Source of the DNA: Plumapathes pennacea | Taxonomy: Eukaryota > Cnidaria > Anthozoa > Antipatharia > Myriopathidae | Direction of reading: 5' to 3' | Length of the DNA stretch: 64,000 bases | Assembly: GCA_964036295.1 (NCBI GenBank) | Contig: OZ038472.1 | Coordinates: 12,768,068-12,832,067, forward strand | Part shown: in pieces, positions 1 to 13,942 of the stretch | How the letters are laid out: each line of letters opens with the position of its first letter | Numbering within the stretch: position 1 is the stretch's first letter | Made by a program: the position numbers and the translations under genes | The notes under the pieces: generated by a model | What the model saw: only the letters and a program-made list of their open reading frames with translations | Database searches by the model: none | Told to the model about the DNA's origin: nothing

Positions 1-262
1 CCGTCCACACTGGAAAACGGATAAAATGTTTCCGGGCCCAAATGTATTGTTATTGCTCTACAAACGTCCCTGACAATCTTTGAAACCACTTGACGTGGCC
101 ACGTGAGTCAGGGTTTTCGAAAAGTTCCGTTTTCAAAATGTTTTTCGTCCACACCAAAACGCAAAGCCGGCGCTTTCAAATTTATCCACTTTGAAGAGCG
201 TTTTCCTAACCGTAAGAATAAAGTTGCGTTTTCAAATTTATCCGGCGTAGTGTGGACGGGGC
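1..262. mobile_element. Short inverted-repeat element (MITE), left end at window edge
   Basis: The window opens with ccgtccacactgg and the element closes at about 262 with the inverse, gtgtggacggggcc. The two ends pair as terminal inverted repeats. The inside is about 240 bp, contains repeated ttttcaaatttatcc motifs and has no coding frame. This is the structure of a non-autonomous DNA transposon. The left terminus and its target duplication lie at or just outside the window, so the family cannot be fixed. Confidence 0.6.
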
Positions 263-3200
263 CTAAAACATGACACTTCCCATGATGAAATTACTTCGTA
301 TGAAAAAGCCATCTCAGACGTTACGCATCCTACATGTACAAGTCTGATCACTAATATGTTCAAGCTATGCATTAAGCTTTAACGCAAAATTCTGGGTCGA
401 TACGAAATTAATCTCTATCGGAAGCTGCAGACGTTTGAATACCGTGACAACAAAGGCGTGCATCACGGGCTTGTGGAGCGAACATTACGGCTCGGATAGT
501 CGGATATCAACCTTGAAGACTTCGAGGTATTCAGTGACAAATATTCTCGATGTAATCGCCTGCCGGTCTTTCCTGCTTTTGTTAAAGCGGCGTGAGTGAA
601 AGCTAAGTAGCTGATGATTCGGGATTCCCCGTTCTATGATATTATGCTCGTGACATTTCATTGACAGATCTTGTATCTTAATCTCGCGTGATATTTGCCT
701 CAATCCTATTAGTAATTCAATATCCTCAGACAATAAACAAAGAACCTTTACTGCACGCAAAACGAAGTTAAACGCCGACTGTTCGTATACGCCGCGCGTT
801 ACACAAAGCCGCAGAGTTTCCGACAAAGGGAGACGCTCTGCCCGCAGGGAAAAGTTCAAGTTCTATCAAGTTTCGACACGTCTTCTACTACTTATTCGAT
901 GTTCTTTCACACAAATATTGCTCAGAACACAGATACATTGGTTGAAGCGGTATCTATAATCGAGCATTTGCAAAACACAACCCTTCGTACTTTACGGGGG
1001 TCCCGCTGGTAACACATCAAGCATTTGGGTACGGCTATTTTCAAGTCTTCCGACGCTTAAAAACAATGCAAGCCAAAATCGCTCCTAAAGTATGGCTTCC
1101 GTGCATCCAGAAAGCCAACCGATGATCGTTTTGTTTGGATCAATAACTGAAGGACCGGAATTTTTTTCTATATCCCTTGACAGAGAAAACCCATTGTACT
1201 TGGTTCTGTGATTTTGATCTCTGAATACGTCTGATCTTGCAATGCCTGTGTTTTAACACATTTTAAAATACAAACGTATCTTAGCACCTCGGTTACTTTT
1301 GGCAATCTTCTTTTTGAGCTTCTAGCTTTCTCGCAGCGATGGTTTATTGATCCTAATTTTCTCTTTCCATTTCCATCTGTGGCTTTTTATTGTTTCCATG
1401 TTGTTTACATGCACGTTCACGGAACGCATTAGCATTGTGAAGTACGTAAGCTCGGGTATAATCATGAACTTTTGACGACTTTGGGACATTCTTTGAAATG
1501 TATTCTTGTATTAGTCGCCTGCTTTTTCTACTCTTGTTCAAAATGCGTGAAAGGTAATTCAATGGTACGTGGCTTGGCTCACGACTTCGTCTTGGAGGAC
1601 TTCGGTTTTCTTTCACATAAACATTTATGGGAATACAATAAAACTGAGCGAAGCAAGATCTACCAACGGTCACTTTTTCCTCAGCCATTTCCTAATTTTC
1701 AAATAATAACGCCATCTGTTCCACTGATTGTTTGACCTTCATGGCACCGAGCCAAAATCTCGCAACAACAACATAAATGCACGCAGAGTGAAATTTTGAT
1801 TCCAAACAAAAGTCAGATTTTCTGACGCTTTACTTGTATCAGCAAGAATAATACAAAGTAAAAGAATACAAAGTACCTTCAAGTTCACCCTCATACTAAA
1901 CAGTTCCATATAATCCGCTATCAAGCGCTTGTCAAGAATCGCCGTCTTTACACAGGTTCTCGTCTTTGTATCTCGAGCGCCTTCGTTCAGCTTGTTCCTT
2001 CAAGTTCTCAAGGTTCTGGATATTAGATTCTTCGTACATTTCTGTACAGTTGTGCATAGTTATGCAGTTCATTGATAAATTCATTGCATTTGCTTTCATG
2101 GCTTTCAATGTGGCTTTTGAGGCTGAACGGACCGACCCAAGCCAAAACCGCTCAATGAAATTTAGTATGGGTCTACCGCAGCCGGCGTATGCGTTTGTAA
2201 GTAAGATGAGCGGTCCATAAAATAATCCACAGAGCCAACTAAGGCAAGCAACTTGCTGTCTTCAAAATGGCGAAACTGCTTGCTCGACAAGTCACGTGAT
2301 CACAACGTCATCACAAATCACATGATAATATCAACCAATCATCGCATGCAGATCTCTAACCCAGAAAAATAAAAAAAAAAAAAAAATCGCTGCATTTTAT
2401 AGCTTGTGACGTCACAAGCAATAATCGTGACACGCCTTCAGAGCATGACAGGAATGTACTTAGTCACTTCCTGTTTTACACACAAATTTAGTAACGCTGC
2501 ATTAGCGGCACGAGAGACGAATATTGTCCATTACATCAGGAAGTTAAGTGTAGTACTTAAAGTGAATTTGAACGAAATGTGTGTAAACTGTTAACCGGTG
2601 TTACTCACTTTTTTTACGAATTTTATACTAGCTAATTTTTAACTTTCGTCAATGACTCAGCCCACACAGATGTGTAGCAAATAATTTTTTTCATTATTCA
2701 TCATTAGAAAGGAAATACATCGCCCTAAATACGCCTTCTTTACGAATTTCACCTACACTTTTATATATCTCTCGCGGTGCACAGACGTCCGTAATTCCGT
2801 TTCAGTTTAAACGCGTCTACATCACGACAGAATTTCTTCCAAGGTAAGATTCCAAGGTACGCTTTCATTTGACGTAGCCTGCTCCTAAAAATTAAATACT
2901 CAACCCGAAGAAAAACAATATGCATAAAGAAGCTTTCACGCAGACACTTATCTGGGTAACCAACTTGGTCTAAAAGGCTATGTTACCGATCATTGCAGTC
3001 GAGCCAACGTGATTTTCTATTTTTGGATGAAAGAAGAGAACATTGTAAACATCGGGCAGCGTTCTATAAATCATTTTCGTATATAGCTAAATTGCCTCTG
3101 CACACTTTCCACACGAATTGTCGTCAGGTTTTAAACTGTTTCAAAGTTCTACAACTCTTTTTTTTTTTTTGTATCGTATTCGTGCCGTAAAAAGTTGCAT

Positions 3201-5174
3201 GCAACAGATTGATCGCACTTGACTTAGAACGGCGGCCTAAAATAACGTCATTCGCCGGGGATTCCCCGCCCCCGCAATATTGATTAATATGCAAACTCGG
3301 CGAGAGTGTGTACCTCGAGAAGCAAGAGGCAGAAAAACTGTATGTTTTCGCAGGCTAACGAGAGCGGCGATATTCATATGTTTTATTTTGAGTTGTATTT
3401 AAAAGCTGTACTAGAAGTGAAACGTTTGTCCAGAGTTTTAAAGTCTGGGTGGATACGACGGAGCCGACGGATCAAGAGGCACTTTGTCGCCGACGAGTTT
3501 TCGAAGACGCTACCAAACATCAAAGAAGCCATCGTCTTGCTATGACGAAGAAGTAGACAAGCAACTCGGCTAATCTCACTTCGAATAATGTCGCAGCAGA
3601 GAAACGTGCCGCCATGGTTGTGTGCTAAAGCCGTATGCATGGATCGAGTCTCCTAAAAAGCTCGATACGGCTTTATAAAATTACTATCTATCACCTGTAT
3701 ATTTTCAAAAGTTTCGCTTATACTCCGGTTTTAAAACTTCCACCAAAACCGACATAAAGAGATAGATCTAGACCGTTATCTTCATGTTGAATATTTCGTT
3801 ATATTCAACAAAATTCGCGCGCATGATTTATGTAAGCTGCCTGGTGTAGCCATGGTAACATTGTATTGTTGAGTCACGATGACTACGAACTGTAATCAGA
3901 AATCATCAGAATATCAAAGGGTAAGCAAGGTAAGAGTTCGTCCACCCGTGATTCAGTCCTCAAAATTAGCTAGTTTCTTATAGAACAAAACAGAACAGAA
4001 ATATGCGATCAAGTTTAAGAGGCACGATTCATCGATTGATACATGAGAGTAGAAAGCATAGAAAATATGCCAATATGACTCAAAGTAGAAAAGTCGACAA
4101 ATTTAACAAAATCTAAATTATCCGGATTATAGCTAAAACTAGCCTACAGTTGGACAAAGAGCACAAGAAACTAAATATGTGTCAAACGAACAGAGGCTTC
4201 TGGTTCAACATGTCTGTTTCGATCTATTTAGTCTTCTACGACGACGAGCTAAAGAAAACCATTAAATTATTGGAATATTTTTAATAACTTTACCTTTAAA
4301 CTTTTAGGATTGTGATTCGTATCTATTTTGGACTTAATTATTATAATCGGCCGGATTCAGTTATTAAGTAAAAATGATACTGGTCGGGTATCCCCTTTGA
4401 TTCTAGCCTGTGTACAGCCGTCCCATTCCGACTGGAAATCAACACCCCTCAATTCGTGTTTAGATTTCCATTCCTTGCAACTTAGAAACCTCTTCCACCT
4501 GGAAGTTCGACACTTTCATTCGTATCCAATCGTGATGATTTGAAAAATTACTAAAATCTGGCTAGCTCCGAGCAAGCAAGTTAATCGTTAATTTGCACTG
4601 TGTACAAAATAAGAGAACTTTCTTTGAATTTTGAAAGAGTCCCAACAAACTTTTTTATAGTAACATGATCAAGAAGTAACAAAATGAGTTGCTCGTGCAA
4701 TTTAGAACGAATTACACCACTCGTGATGTTTAGAAATCGTACCAAGCAGTCCTATGATTACCTATACCAAATCATATTCGACGGTCGTACTTATGAGCTG
4801 ACCAAAAACATATGAGCTGACCAAAAAAAGAAACAAGATGACATTTTCGGAAACAGATCTTACACGTTGTACATGCATGGTCCACAATGGATGGTTGATA
4901 CGCCGAAATGAGACAAGAGGACTCCAGGGAACCAGCCCTGGGAGTTGCCCCGGGAAAACGAGTTATCCCTAACGATGTACTTTATGTTACACACACATAG
5001 TCCGTACATCACACATTTTGTAGAAAAAAACTATCGAGCCTATAAATATTAGAGTGAGCTACCAAGTAAGGAAAGAGAGATACTGCTTTCTGAGCTAAAT
5101 AGGAACGTTAAAGTACATATGTTGGCGAAAAAGTGTACTTACATATTAGTTGTACCTTTTCTTGCTGTCCGCAG
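263..5174. other. 5' flank of the TRAF gene, no recognisable gene
   Basis: I see no protein motif here on either strand. The open frames are short (at most 124 codons), show no domain and overlap one another. Visible items are an A-run at about 2370-2386, a T-run at about 3161-3171, and a short direct repeat of tatgagctgaccaaaaa at about 4793-4827. An untranslated first exon and the promoter of the TRAF gene may lie here; a TATATAT motif at about 2762 is one weak candidate. Confidence 0.4.
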
Positions 5175-5182
5175 AATTTTAG

Positions 5183-8100
5183 ATGCCTGGCCATCCACTA
5201 ACCGAAGTCGATCGCAGGTCGATCGACCTCAAACATTTGTGTCCTCAATGTAATGATCTCCTCAAAGAGGCCGTCCAAACGGTCTGTGGACATCACTTCT
5301 GCGACAGCTGCCTACAACAGAGGATTGAGTAAGTACACCGGTGATCACTTATCAAATCACTTAGTATAGTACAGAGTCATTAAATGGAAGGCTTCCTATT
5401 ATGAGATAAATTAAGAGAAAAAGCGTCAAAGACGTCTTAGGCCCTGTATATGTGAGAAAAAGTTGGCCCGGGACCCGAGTCAGGGCGCGCCAACTATTCA
5501 TACATTTCTTTATTTCGCGTTTACATGACAAATCACAACTTGTCTCGGGGGCCAGGGTGACCCTGGGGGCAGGGGGAGGGGGGAAACTCTCGTTTACGGA
5601 AGCCCGTTAGAAACAAAACTTCGGCTTAATCGAAAACACAAGAGCACAGAAATCAGCGATAAGACCATCTTCCTTCGGTCCGTCATTCGTGGGCTATATA
5701 AACCAAGAGGGCCAATTTTGACCCGGTTTACCCGGGACAACTTTTTTCCATGTACACGCTCGGTAAACTTGACTCGGGGAGGAGAGTGACTCGGGTCTCC
5801 GGGCCAGCTTTTTCTCATATAAACAGGACTTTAGTATATTAGGATATGACTATGGCTGCAGTGGGAACCTAAGCGGCCATCAGGCTATGCTGATCGCTTA
5901 TATACAGGGATCTCATAACATTAACAGAGGAACTACTGAATCGGGACTGTGGCTAGGTCGTCTCGTTCATGGTGGTTCCAATGTATACCATAGCTTCTTT
6001 TTTATTATTATTATTATTATTATTCGGCGAATTGCTCGAGATTTTTTCAAAAGTGCAGTTTAATAAAAAAGGACAGAAAATTATCCTGTTCGACACCCAA
6101 TGTTTCCAACAGGACCGACTATACAGACTACAGAAATAACACAAAGGAAGCACTCACAAATATCTGCCCCCAATTTTAATTCATGGGATCCTAAATATAA
6201 CCTAAAATTCTAACGAATATATTACTTCCTTGGCTGCTGAATAAGTTTAAGTTAGACCGACGAGCTGAAGTGCGCAAACCACCCCATCATCAAACTGCAA
6301 GTTTCGTTGCAATACCAAGAGTTGCTTATAGCTCAAAACATTTCAAAAATGTTTCCACCTAATCCATAATTAGGTTGCATGTATAAATATCTGTGATATG
6401 TCATTTACAGTATTCAAAGCATGCACGATTGTACTTCATGTTGAAACTTCTAGAAAAAGACTAACCACACGTAAAGAGGATGTCTACTTAAATATGGGAG
6501 CTGTCATACAGCTTCATACAAAACTTTTCCTCTGAAAATAATCCAAACACATTAGGTTGTCAGACATTTCACGATCCTGACTGTCAGACTATGTAACAAA
6601 GAAGATGCCGCTCCCGCCAGTTGGCATATCAAACTAATATCGTGATCTTCAGCAGTCAAAATAATGACATTATTGATCTAAATATTGGCGGTATCCTGAC
6701 AAAGGAAATGATCTTGTTGAAGAAGAATCTAGCAATTGCGTAGTCTACCTCAAAAATACAGGGCCCGGCGGTTTTTAGAAAGCCGATTAAGCTAATCCAG
6801 GATTAACGAAATTCATTCTCTCGACCTCTCTGCCAATAAACTGCAGAGTTTTTTTCGAAGATGGATTAAAAAGCTTGTTCCAGCTTAAAAACGCATAAAG
6901 GAAGTTGTTGTGGGCGAAACCTTCACATTTGACGGCATATAAATGACATGAAGGTTTAGACCTAATCCAGGATTAGCCTAATTGTTACGGAGCAGTTTTA
7001 CGCAAAAAGGAGGGAATTTGAATCTTTTGAAATCTAGTTTTGCCAGCTGCTCAGATCTAAGTGTGAACTCTGCTTGTGATGCAAAGTGAACAGAATATGA
7101 TATGAGTAGACAGGTCCAGAGGTGTTAGAATTAATATCCTGTAAGCTTTGTTCTTTGTCCAGCCGGACTTGACTTGTCCAACTACTATTGGCTAAGAGCA
7201 TTATTAGTATTCGTGTCCTTTCCTTCGACGGGGAGTTTTGCCTGAGAGTCGGTTGGTGAAGGTCTTCGGACCGAAATAAACGACAAGGAGTCCTGACTGC
7301 TATTCCTAATCTACTCAATATAAAAGATCCAGGACTGTGACAAGGCACCTTAAACAAGAAGCTAATTCCTCCCTGCAAGGCCTTGTTACATAATCGTGCT
7401 TTGAAAAACCGGGCCCTGAATGCTATTGTTCTTTTCGTGGATCTCTGACCTATTCCATTATAGTGTCATGTATAATTTAATCTTCCAGTTCCTTCCTGTT
7501 AGATTAGAACCAACACCAAAAAATATATTTATTCAGTAATTCAGTTATTTATTTTTTGTGTAGTAATAATATAGTTGTTTATCCATGGAAATTTCGTAAA
7601 ATGCGTAAATGGAATGTACTGTACTGTAATCACTTTGTAAATGTATCTACATATCAAGACAATAAACATTATTGAAATACAAAAAAAAAAAAAAAAAAAA
7701 AAAAAACACCAAAAACTTAAATAACTTAAATAACTAAATATACCGCCAATGGCTATAATTATCCCTGTGCTTATTAAGAAGTTTTTGGGTATTCAATACC
7801 CAACAACAGTTGTTGATCATTTGTTTTTTCTTATTTTCTTCCATAGAAAGGGGCAAACCCAATGTCTTACATGTGACGCTGAACTGAATCAGAAACAGGT
7901 TAGTTATTGGAATAATTGGAATATATACCGAGGCCTTTTAAGATTCATTTTGATTGAAAACTCAAAAAATAGATAAATAAATAAATAAAAAGTAAGGCTT
8001 TTCCAAAATTGCCCGTGGAAGATTAAAATACTTATCAAGATTGCTTACAGCAGTTCCTAAGAACTAATGAAACGTTATTCCAATGCTTGATTGAATGGAA

Positions 8101-11100
8101 TATAAAACAGAAATCCGCAAATCCACAGCTGATCAATTTTCTCCTATTCCTATTCTCAGCCGGCTTTTCCAGACAGGTTTGCTCAGCGAGAGATTCAATC
8201 TACACCCGTTCACTGCCTCAACACGAACGAGGGGTGTAAATGGTTTGGGGAGCTAAGGCACCGTCAGGTAAAAAGAAATATAACTGTCCAGAAATTATAG
8301 CATGTTTGTTGAAATACAGATGTGGTAGTCATAGCAACTAGATGCCGTTTAAGGGTGACCAACTTCTATTTTCTCTTTTCTCTCACGAGAGAGATAACTA
8401 TTATACAGTATGGAGAGCTTGGCATTTGATACCTTGCTCAGTCAAAAGCTGATTGAGGTACCAATTCTTATTTGGTCACTCATACAATTTCGTATTTTAC
8501 GGTTGGGAGTAATTGTGTTATAAGCTTGTAAGTGAAAGAGTTGAAACGTTAAGAGCACATCAAGGTTTTGCCGCTTCAATGCTCATGAATGAATAATGAA
8601 TGTCCGGGCATTCACGATGTGTGAAATCACAGAAATTTAACTTCTCTTCTCAGGTCCACGAATCGGACTGCGATTTCGGAGAAACTGGATGTCTTCATTC
8701 TGAATGTAAAGCGCTGGTGAGAAGGATCCAGCTTGCTGATCATCTGGAGAACGAGTGTGATTACAGGAAAGTGCAGTGCGTCCATTGTTGTAATCACATA
8801 CTGGCCGTTGAACTTGAAGTGGGTATACAAGTTATTCATTTTAAAATTAATGCACGACAATAAAACTTATATTAAGGAAGTTTGCAACTTACGCAAGATT
8901 ATGTGAAGAAGTGTCTTAGATTGTTGTCCTTCTTTGAAATAGCACCGTGACTGCATGACTACTGTTTCAAATATGCATGAAATATAAAAAAAAGTGGTGC
9001 TAAAAGCATCAACCTTACACACGTCAAACACATCAAGATGTCACTAGAAACTAAGGTAACATTACTAAGTCGTCTTGAACTACAAACACTGCTCACATTT
9101 ACTGTCAGTATCACTGACATATAAATGGCCGTTTCAGTAAGAAATTTTACAAACTATACTTTAATCGCCGAGACAATCAACGTTATGAAAACGTTATCAG
9201 AGATACCCCAGACAGGTGAAAAAAGTATACACTTGGTGCTAATTTAAAATGGCTGAAGCATTACAAAAATTAGAAACATTGCGAAAAAATCTTTGGTTGC
9301 TGCAGTCAAATAATTTGTCATACTTTACATGTACGTGGAGAATTGTAACTGTTTATTAATTTGTAATTAATAGTTATTACTTTTGTATACAGGAACATGA
9401 AAAGGAGTCTTGCCCATCAGCCCCAGTGCCATGCCCCTCAAAATGCGAAAAGACCATTACCCGATCTCAGGTATACAGATTTATGACCCATAAAGTATGT
9501 ATTCTCGCGCGTGATTGGTGGAATTGTGGCACGTGACCCAAGGTCGTTCACCTGCCGATGACCCCCGGCATGCATGCAAACTGTCGAAAAAGACACTAAT
9601 AAAAAAACTGGGACTGAGTTCCAGAAAATTTCAGAAAAGAAGTTGACGGAATGAAGGAGATATATGACAACAATTTTGTCCAAGCTTCCATATCACTCCA
9701 TTGTTGTGTTTTAAATACTTATAACCTGCTTCGTTAGTGAGTTAACCCGTTCGAATGGACTATGTTCTAGAGAAACTTCAGTATCTAATTATTGATTTTA
9801 CGTTTCAACAGCTTGCCGAACACCTTGATCCCGTAACTGGTGACTGTCCGCAGCTTACCGTACCATGCCCTTTCGCAAATGCAGGTTGCAGCGAAAACAA
9901 GGTACGAAAAATAACCTATGTTATCATATGACTATAAAAAAATCTGCAATCTGATTGTCTTAGAGCAAGTTAATCAATTTTGAAGCATCACTCGTGGTGT
10001 AAATCAGCAATTGCACAAGCAACTCATATGATTACCTATACTTAGAGAGCACATTGAGAGCTCTAGCAGTTATCAGACGCACACTCCAAAACTTAACATG
10101 CAGATTCTCTCAACCTTTTAGGAAAGAAAGGTATATAAGTGATATAACGAGAATTGATAGTTTAAACAACTTTCGTTTGAGCATCGTATCAAAAACCAGG
10201 CTCCCCTTAATGTATGATATATTTCTGGTGAGAAACTGAAGGAGAAACTTGTGGTTGATCACCCTTGGGAGTAAAAGAGTTAAGTGGACCTGTTGTGGCC
10301 ATGTTTGTGAAGATGTTTAAAATAGTTGTAGGGTTCAACTGGAAACAAAGGAGAGGTTATCTTGCATTGAAGAACCCCAACCCTCTGGCAATGTTTATTT
10401 CGATAAATAGCATTTTAATTATTTTTAGATCTTTAAAAAGAGGATCTGAAGTTAGACAGTATTACAGAAATGAAAGAGTTTTCTCTCTTGACAGGATATG
10501 AAGTTGAATGAAAGAAAAGCCCACATGGATAAGGCAACAGTCGAGCACATCACCATCTTGTTGACCATGGTCCTTCAACTGACTTCCTTCGTGGAGAAAA
10601 CCCTCAACGACCCGAAGTTTCGTAAAAATGGTTTCTCTTCACCAATCGAAAGCATGCTTGACCAAATTGTGAAGCAGATAGAAGGCGTCTTTAGGGAGAA
10701 CGACGAGCTGAAAAACAAGTTTCGCCAACACACCGACCGTTTAGGAAAACTGGAGCTGAAACACGAAAACGAACAAGAAGAGTCTGTGGCAGCTACTAAT
10801 GGAGCGAGAATAAATCTGAAGGAAATGGCAAGGCGGGTCAATAACCAAGAAGCAAAGACCGCAGACCTTGAAGTCCTACTGGTTGAAGCAAACAGGTTGA
10901 TCGAGAATCTGACCAATCAAAATACACGCCAGCAATCTCAGCTTGAGTCGGCGCACGAAACTATCCGACGTCTGGAACGCCGGTTGGAGTCTCATGATCA
11001 CGTGCTTGCCATGCGCAATATGGCTCTGGCTGATCTTGAAGAATTCGTCCGGCAGCAGCAGGTGTCTAGCTACGACGGAGCCCTGCTCTGGAAGATCACG

Positions 11101-11526
11101 GACTTCGCAAAGAGAAAAAACGACGCTATCTCCGGAAAGCAAGCCTCGTTTTACAGTCCCTGCTTCTACACCAGTCGCCATGGCTACAAGATGTGCGCAC
11201 GCATCTACTTGAACGGAGATGGCATGGGCAAAGGCACTCACGTCTCAGTGTTCTTTGTTGTCATGCGCGGGCAGTTTGATGCGCTACTCCGCTGGCCATT
11301 CAGACAGAAAGTAACCATCATGCTTTTGGATCAAGACAACACGGAGCACGTGATCGATGCCTTCAGACCTGATGTAAACAGCCCCTCGTTTCAAAGACCC
11401 AGAAGAGAGATGAATGTGGCCAGCGGCTGCCCCTTGTTCTGCTCTCTGGTAGAGCTGAATAAACACGCGTATGTCAGAGATGACACCATGTTCATGAAGA
11501 TTATCGTCGACACATCAGATTTGTAA
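5183..11526 (+). CDS. TNF receptor-associated factor (TRAF2/3-like), 7 coding exons
   Basis: Coding exons are 5183-5328, 7847-7898, 8160-8267, 8654-8818, 9393-9470, 9812-9901 and 10495-11526. All junctions are GT..AG and keep phase, giving about 556 aa. Residues 20-62 form a RING finger split by intron 1 (CPQC, CGHHFCDSC, CLTC). Residues 85-212 carry repeated TRAF-type zinc fingers (CLNTNEGC, HESDC, CPSKCEK, CPFANAGC). Residues about 280-400 are coiled coil. Residues about 404-552 are the MATH/TRAF-C domain (LLWKITDF, YTSRHGYKMC, YLNGDG, RWPFRQKVT, VIDAFRPD, GCPLFCS). TRAF proteins are cytosolic trimeric adaptors and E3 ligases downstream of TNF-receptor and Toll-type receptors toward NF-kB and JNK. 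The MATH sequence is closest to the TRAF2/3 type. The donor of exon 4 (gaa|gtgggt) is weak but gives the right phase. The start is the first ATG upstream of the RING. Length and domain order are typical, so the gene looks intact. Confidence 0.93.
5440..5829. mobile_element. MITE with about 45-bp imperfect terminal inverted repeats in TRAF intron 1
   Basis: The left end reads ggccctgtatatgtgagaaa and continues aagttggcccgggacccgag. The right end, read in reverse, is gtcctgtttatatgagaaaa followed by agctggcccggagacccgag. They pair over about 45 bp. The roughly 390-bp element has no coding frame, so it is a non-autonomous DNA transposon. A tta(g) flank is seen on both sides, but I cannot settle the target duplication. 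Confidence 0.7.
6769..7418. mobile_element. MITE with CAGGGCCCGG termini, related to the one at 13983
   Basis: The left end cagggcccggcggttttt and the right end aaaaaccgggccctg are inverted copies. Next to them are inverted subterminal motifs: gctaatccaggattaa on the left, and taatccaggattagcc at 6963 further in. The first 260 bp match the shorter element at 13983-14240. This copy carries about 400 bp of extra internal sequence without a coding frame. It lies in TRAF intron 1. Confidence 0.7.
7419..7706 (+). mobile_element. Retroposon-like 3' tail (AATAAA plus long poly(A))
   Basis: Non-coding sequence ends in aataaacattattgaaatac, directly followed by a run of about 27 A. A poly(A) signal 20 bp before a long genomic A-run is the mark of a reverse-transcribed insertion (LINE or SINE 3' end, or a processed transcript). 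No reverse transcriptase frame is present and the 5' border is unclear. Confidence 0.4.
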
Positions 11527-11706
11527 CGAAGAACGCGGATCAAGTAACTTGTGCTCCACCCGGCCCCAGACGTTTTGGTGGAGTTAAAGTTACCACATGG
11601 TAACTTCTACTCCACCCATTTCCTTTTTTTTTTTTTTTTTTTTTCTTTTTTTTTATCATTAAGTTTCCTTTTCTCAAATTATTTGTTATTTTGATTCAGG
11701 TTGTCC

Positions 11707-11737
<31 letters not shown>

Positions 11738-13942
11738 GGTTTTTTTCTTTTGTTTCGTTTATTGAAGCGTGTTTTGATCATAACTTTATTTAGAACTGGT
11801 GGCTCCTAAAGAAGCCGTTTGTTTTTGGTGTATTACTACAACGGGTACTGAAAAGACATTTCTTCCAGTATTGCCGCGAACTTGTTTCCACCGGCTCGCT
11901 CCCTCCACCTCCCTGTGGAGCACAAGTTACTTGATCCAAGAACGCCTTTATTAGGCCTGTTTCAAATCGAGGGCGTTGACCGTATTACGTTTTCTCGTCT
12001 TAAGAATCAAATTTCGCCTTGGGTTATTTTCAAATATTTCCAGATGAAAAGAAAAACACTGAGGCGGCCGAGAGGGTCCCTTAAGAACTGTGTTGGTGTC
12101 ACTTTAGGTACCCTGATTACGTCCGTAAGAACCTACTTGAGTATTCGAGTAACTCAGGTCACACAAAAACAATCTGAGAGAAGAAAGAAATACCTCCTCC
12201 CCAGTCAGAATACTTCTCAAAGATGTGATAAACAGGGGCCGGCCAAACTCACACAAACCCACAGTCCTTGAACTTTTTCCTTGACCTGCGATTATTAGTT
12301 TCAGTTTTGGAAACTGGAAGCGATGATTTCCATAAACGAAATGATAATTTTTCCAGGTGTACCAAAATGAGAAGCATGCAGTCTTTATAGAAGTGTATTT
12401 CTATTCGAACATGAATATAAGACACTATACAGTATATAACAATCGTAGAGGAAGGTTTTTGTCAATTTTCGACTTTTTTTCCTTCCTTAGTTATCCAAAT
12501 TAATATTATAGGGATAATTTAACTTAGGTTTGATATCTTACTAGTCTTTTAGACTTTTAGGAATTGCCTGTTGAAAATTTCAATACATGGCCATCACTTC
12601 ATCGAGATATAAACTTGATGAGCATGGGGTATATTGATGCTGCATTTTATAATACTGTTACGTAATATTTGATTTTTATACAGAAAAATTGACTTAATTT
12701 ACATGCATGTACGTTTTATTAAAAACCGTATATAAATCATTTTACCTGAAGTATCTGTCTGAATAGGGAAATTTAGAATTCATACGGACTAATCCATTGA
12801 CATCATTATTTTATGTGGAAATTAGATTTTTCCAGGTCATTAGAATATTCCAAGATTCATGACAAGTTTTAGTTTCTTAAAGTAACACTCGTCCTTGTTT
12901 CTTATGTCGGCTATGACACAACTCTATAGACCCACTTTTTAGAATCTGGCTCAACCATGTCCACACAGAAAGTGCAGTAAAGTATTTTGAAAGTGTTTGA
13001 AGGTTTAACTCTCCAGCTTTTTTAGAAGGAAATGCATGACTGATGTAATGAGGAAATCCTTACAGTGAAAATGACCCTCACAGTTATTAAGCAACTTAAG
13101 GTGATTCCATCGAAAAAGAAATAGTAATTAAATTTTCTTAAAACTTTGCACAATTAGTAATTACTTCTAGTACATTAAAAAAATAAAATAAAAATAGGGG
13201 GTCACCATGAAAAAATAGGCAATTTGATCATCTGGACGCTTGCCCTGAAACGCCTAAAAACATATTGTAATAGTGATTCAATGATAATATTTCAAAATTG
13301 AGTAAAGATATTTTGTCTAAATTTCGATATAATATATCATGGGGAGTCGTATTTTCTTAAAATACATGAAATAAAAAAGGGGGGTCACCATGCTCGTTTT
13401 TGCGCAATTGTCCAGGAAAGGGCGAATTCACTTCAAAATATGTCTTTCCGAGAGGGGACTGGGGCGAGTTTCAACTTTAAAGGTGGCTGCTTCCACAAGG
13501 AACGACAAAAAATAAAACTTATTTGCGTAACAAGTATAAAGAACTTTCGATCTTGAAGTTTCGGTGGTTCTTAATGTCCACCATCTCAAAAGTGTTGTGC
13601 GCACTAAAGATGCGCAATGCAAAACTAGGGAATCACCTTAACAGTTGCAAGGATAGCTAGAAAAAAAAACATCCAGGCCTTAACAGGAAATTTGGAGCCC
13701 ATGACCTTCGCGATACCATTGGATGCTACCATTGTCTTCATGAGCTTCACTGTCATGCTATTTTCCACAGTTCACATATATGTGATTCATCATGTATATT
13801 ATTTCATAGTAAGAAATTGACAGTTTAATCAGCTTTTATCTGAGCAAAAACCAAGCCCCCTGGTACTTCATCAATATCTATATAATAATATTTTAATGTC
13901 TTTTCACAAAGTTACTCAGCTTTTGCAACTTTTGTTGACCAA
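11527..13942. other. Intergenic stretch between TRAF gene and TRPC array
   Basis: It holds the TRAF 3' end (no clear AATAAA seen within the first kb), a T-run at about 11626-11654 and a (GTT)n run at about 11708-11740. From about 12300 the sequence has relatives further right: tgatatctta..tagtctt and cgagatata..cttgatga motifs at 12530-12640 recur near 28960-29060 and 45095-45200. This marks the left part of the repeated unit that contains each TRPC gene. The plus frame at 11882-12271 shows no known domain. Confidence 0.5.

Noticed and set aside
485-859. 124-codon minus-strand frame in the TRAF 5' flank
   Set aside because: No recognisable motif, no splice partners, no homologous copy in the window; length is within chance for this composition.
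10575-11241. Minus-strand frames opposite the last TRAF exon
   Set aside because: Shadows of the coiled-coil and MATH coding sequence, which is the conserved frame.
11882-12271. 129-codon plus frame after the TRAF gene
   Set aside because: No domain, low-complexity surroundings, and no relation to TRAF or TRPC exons.
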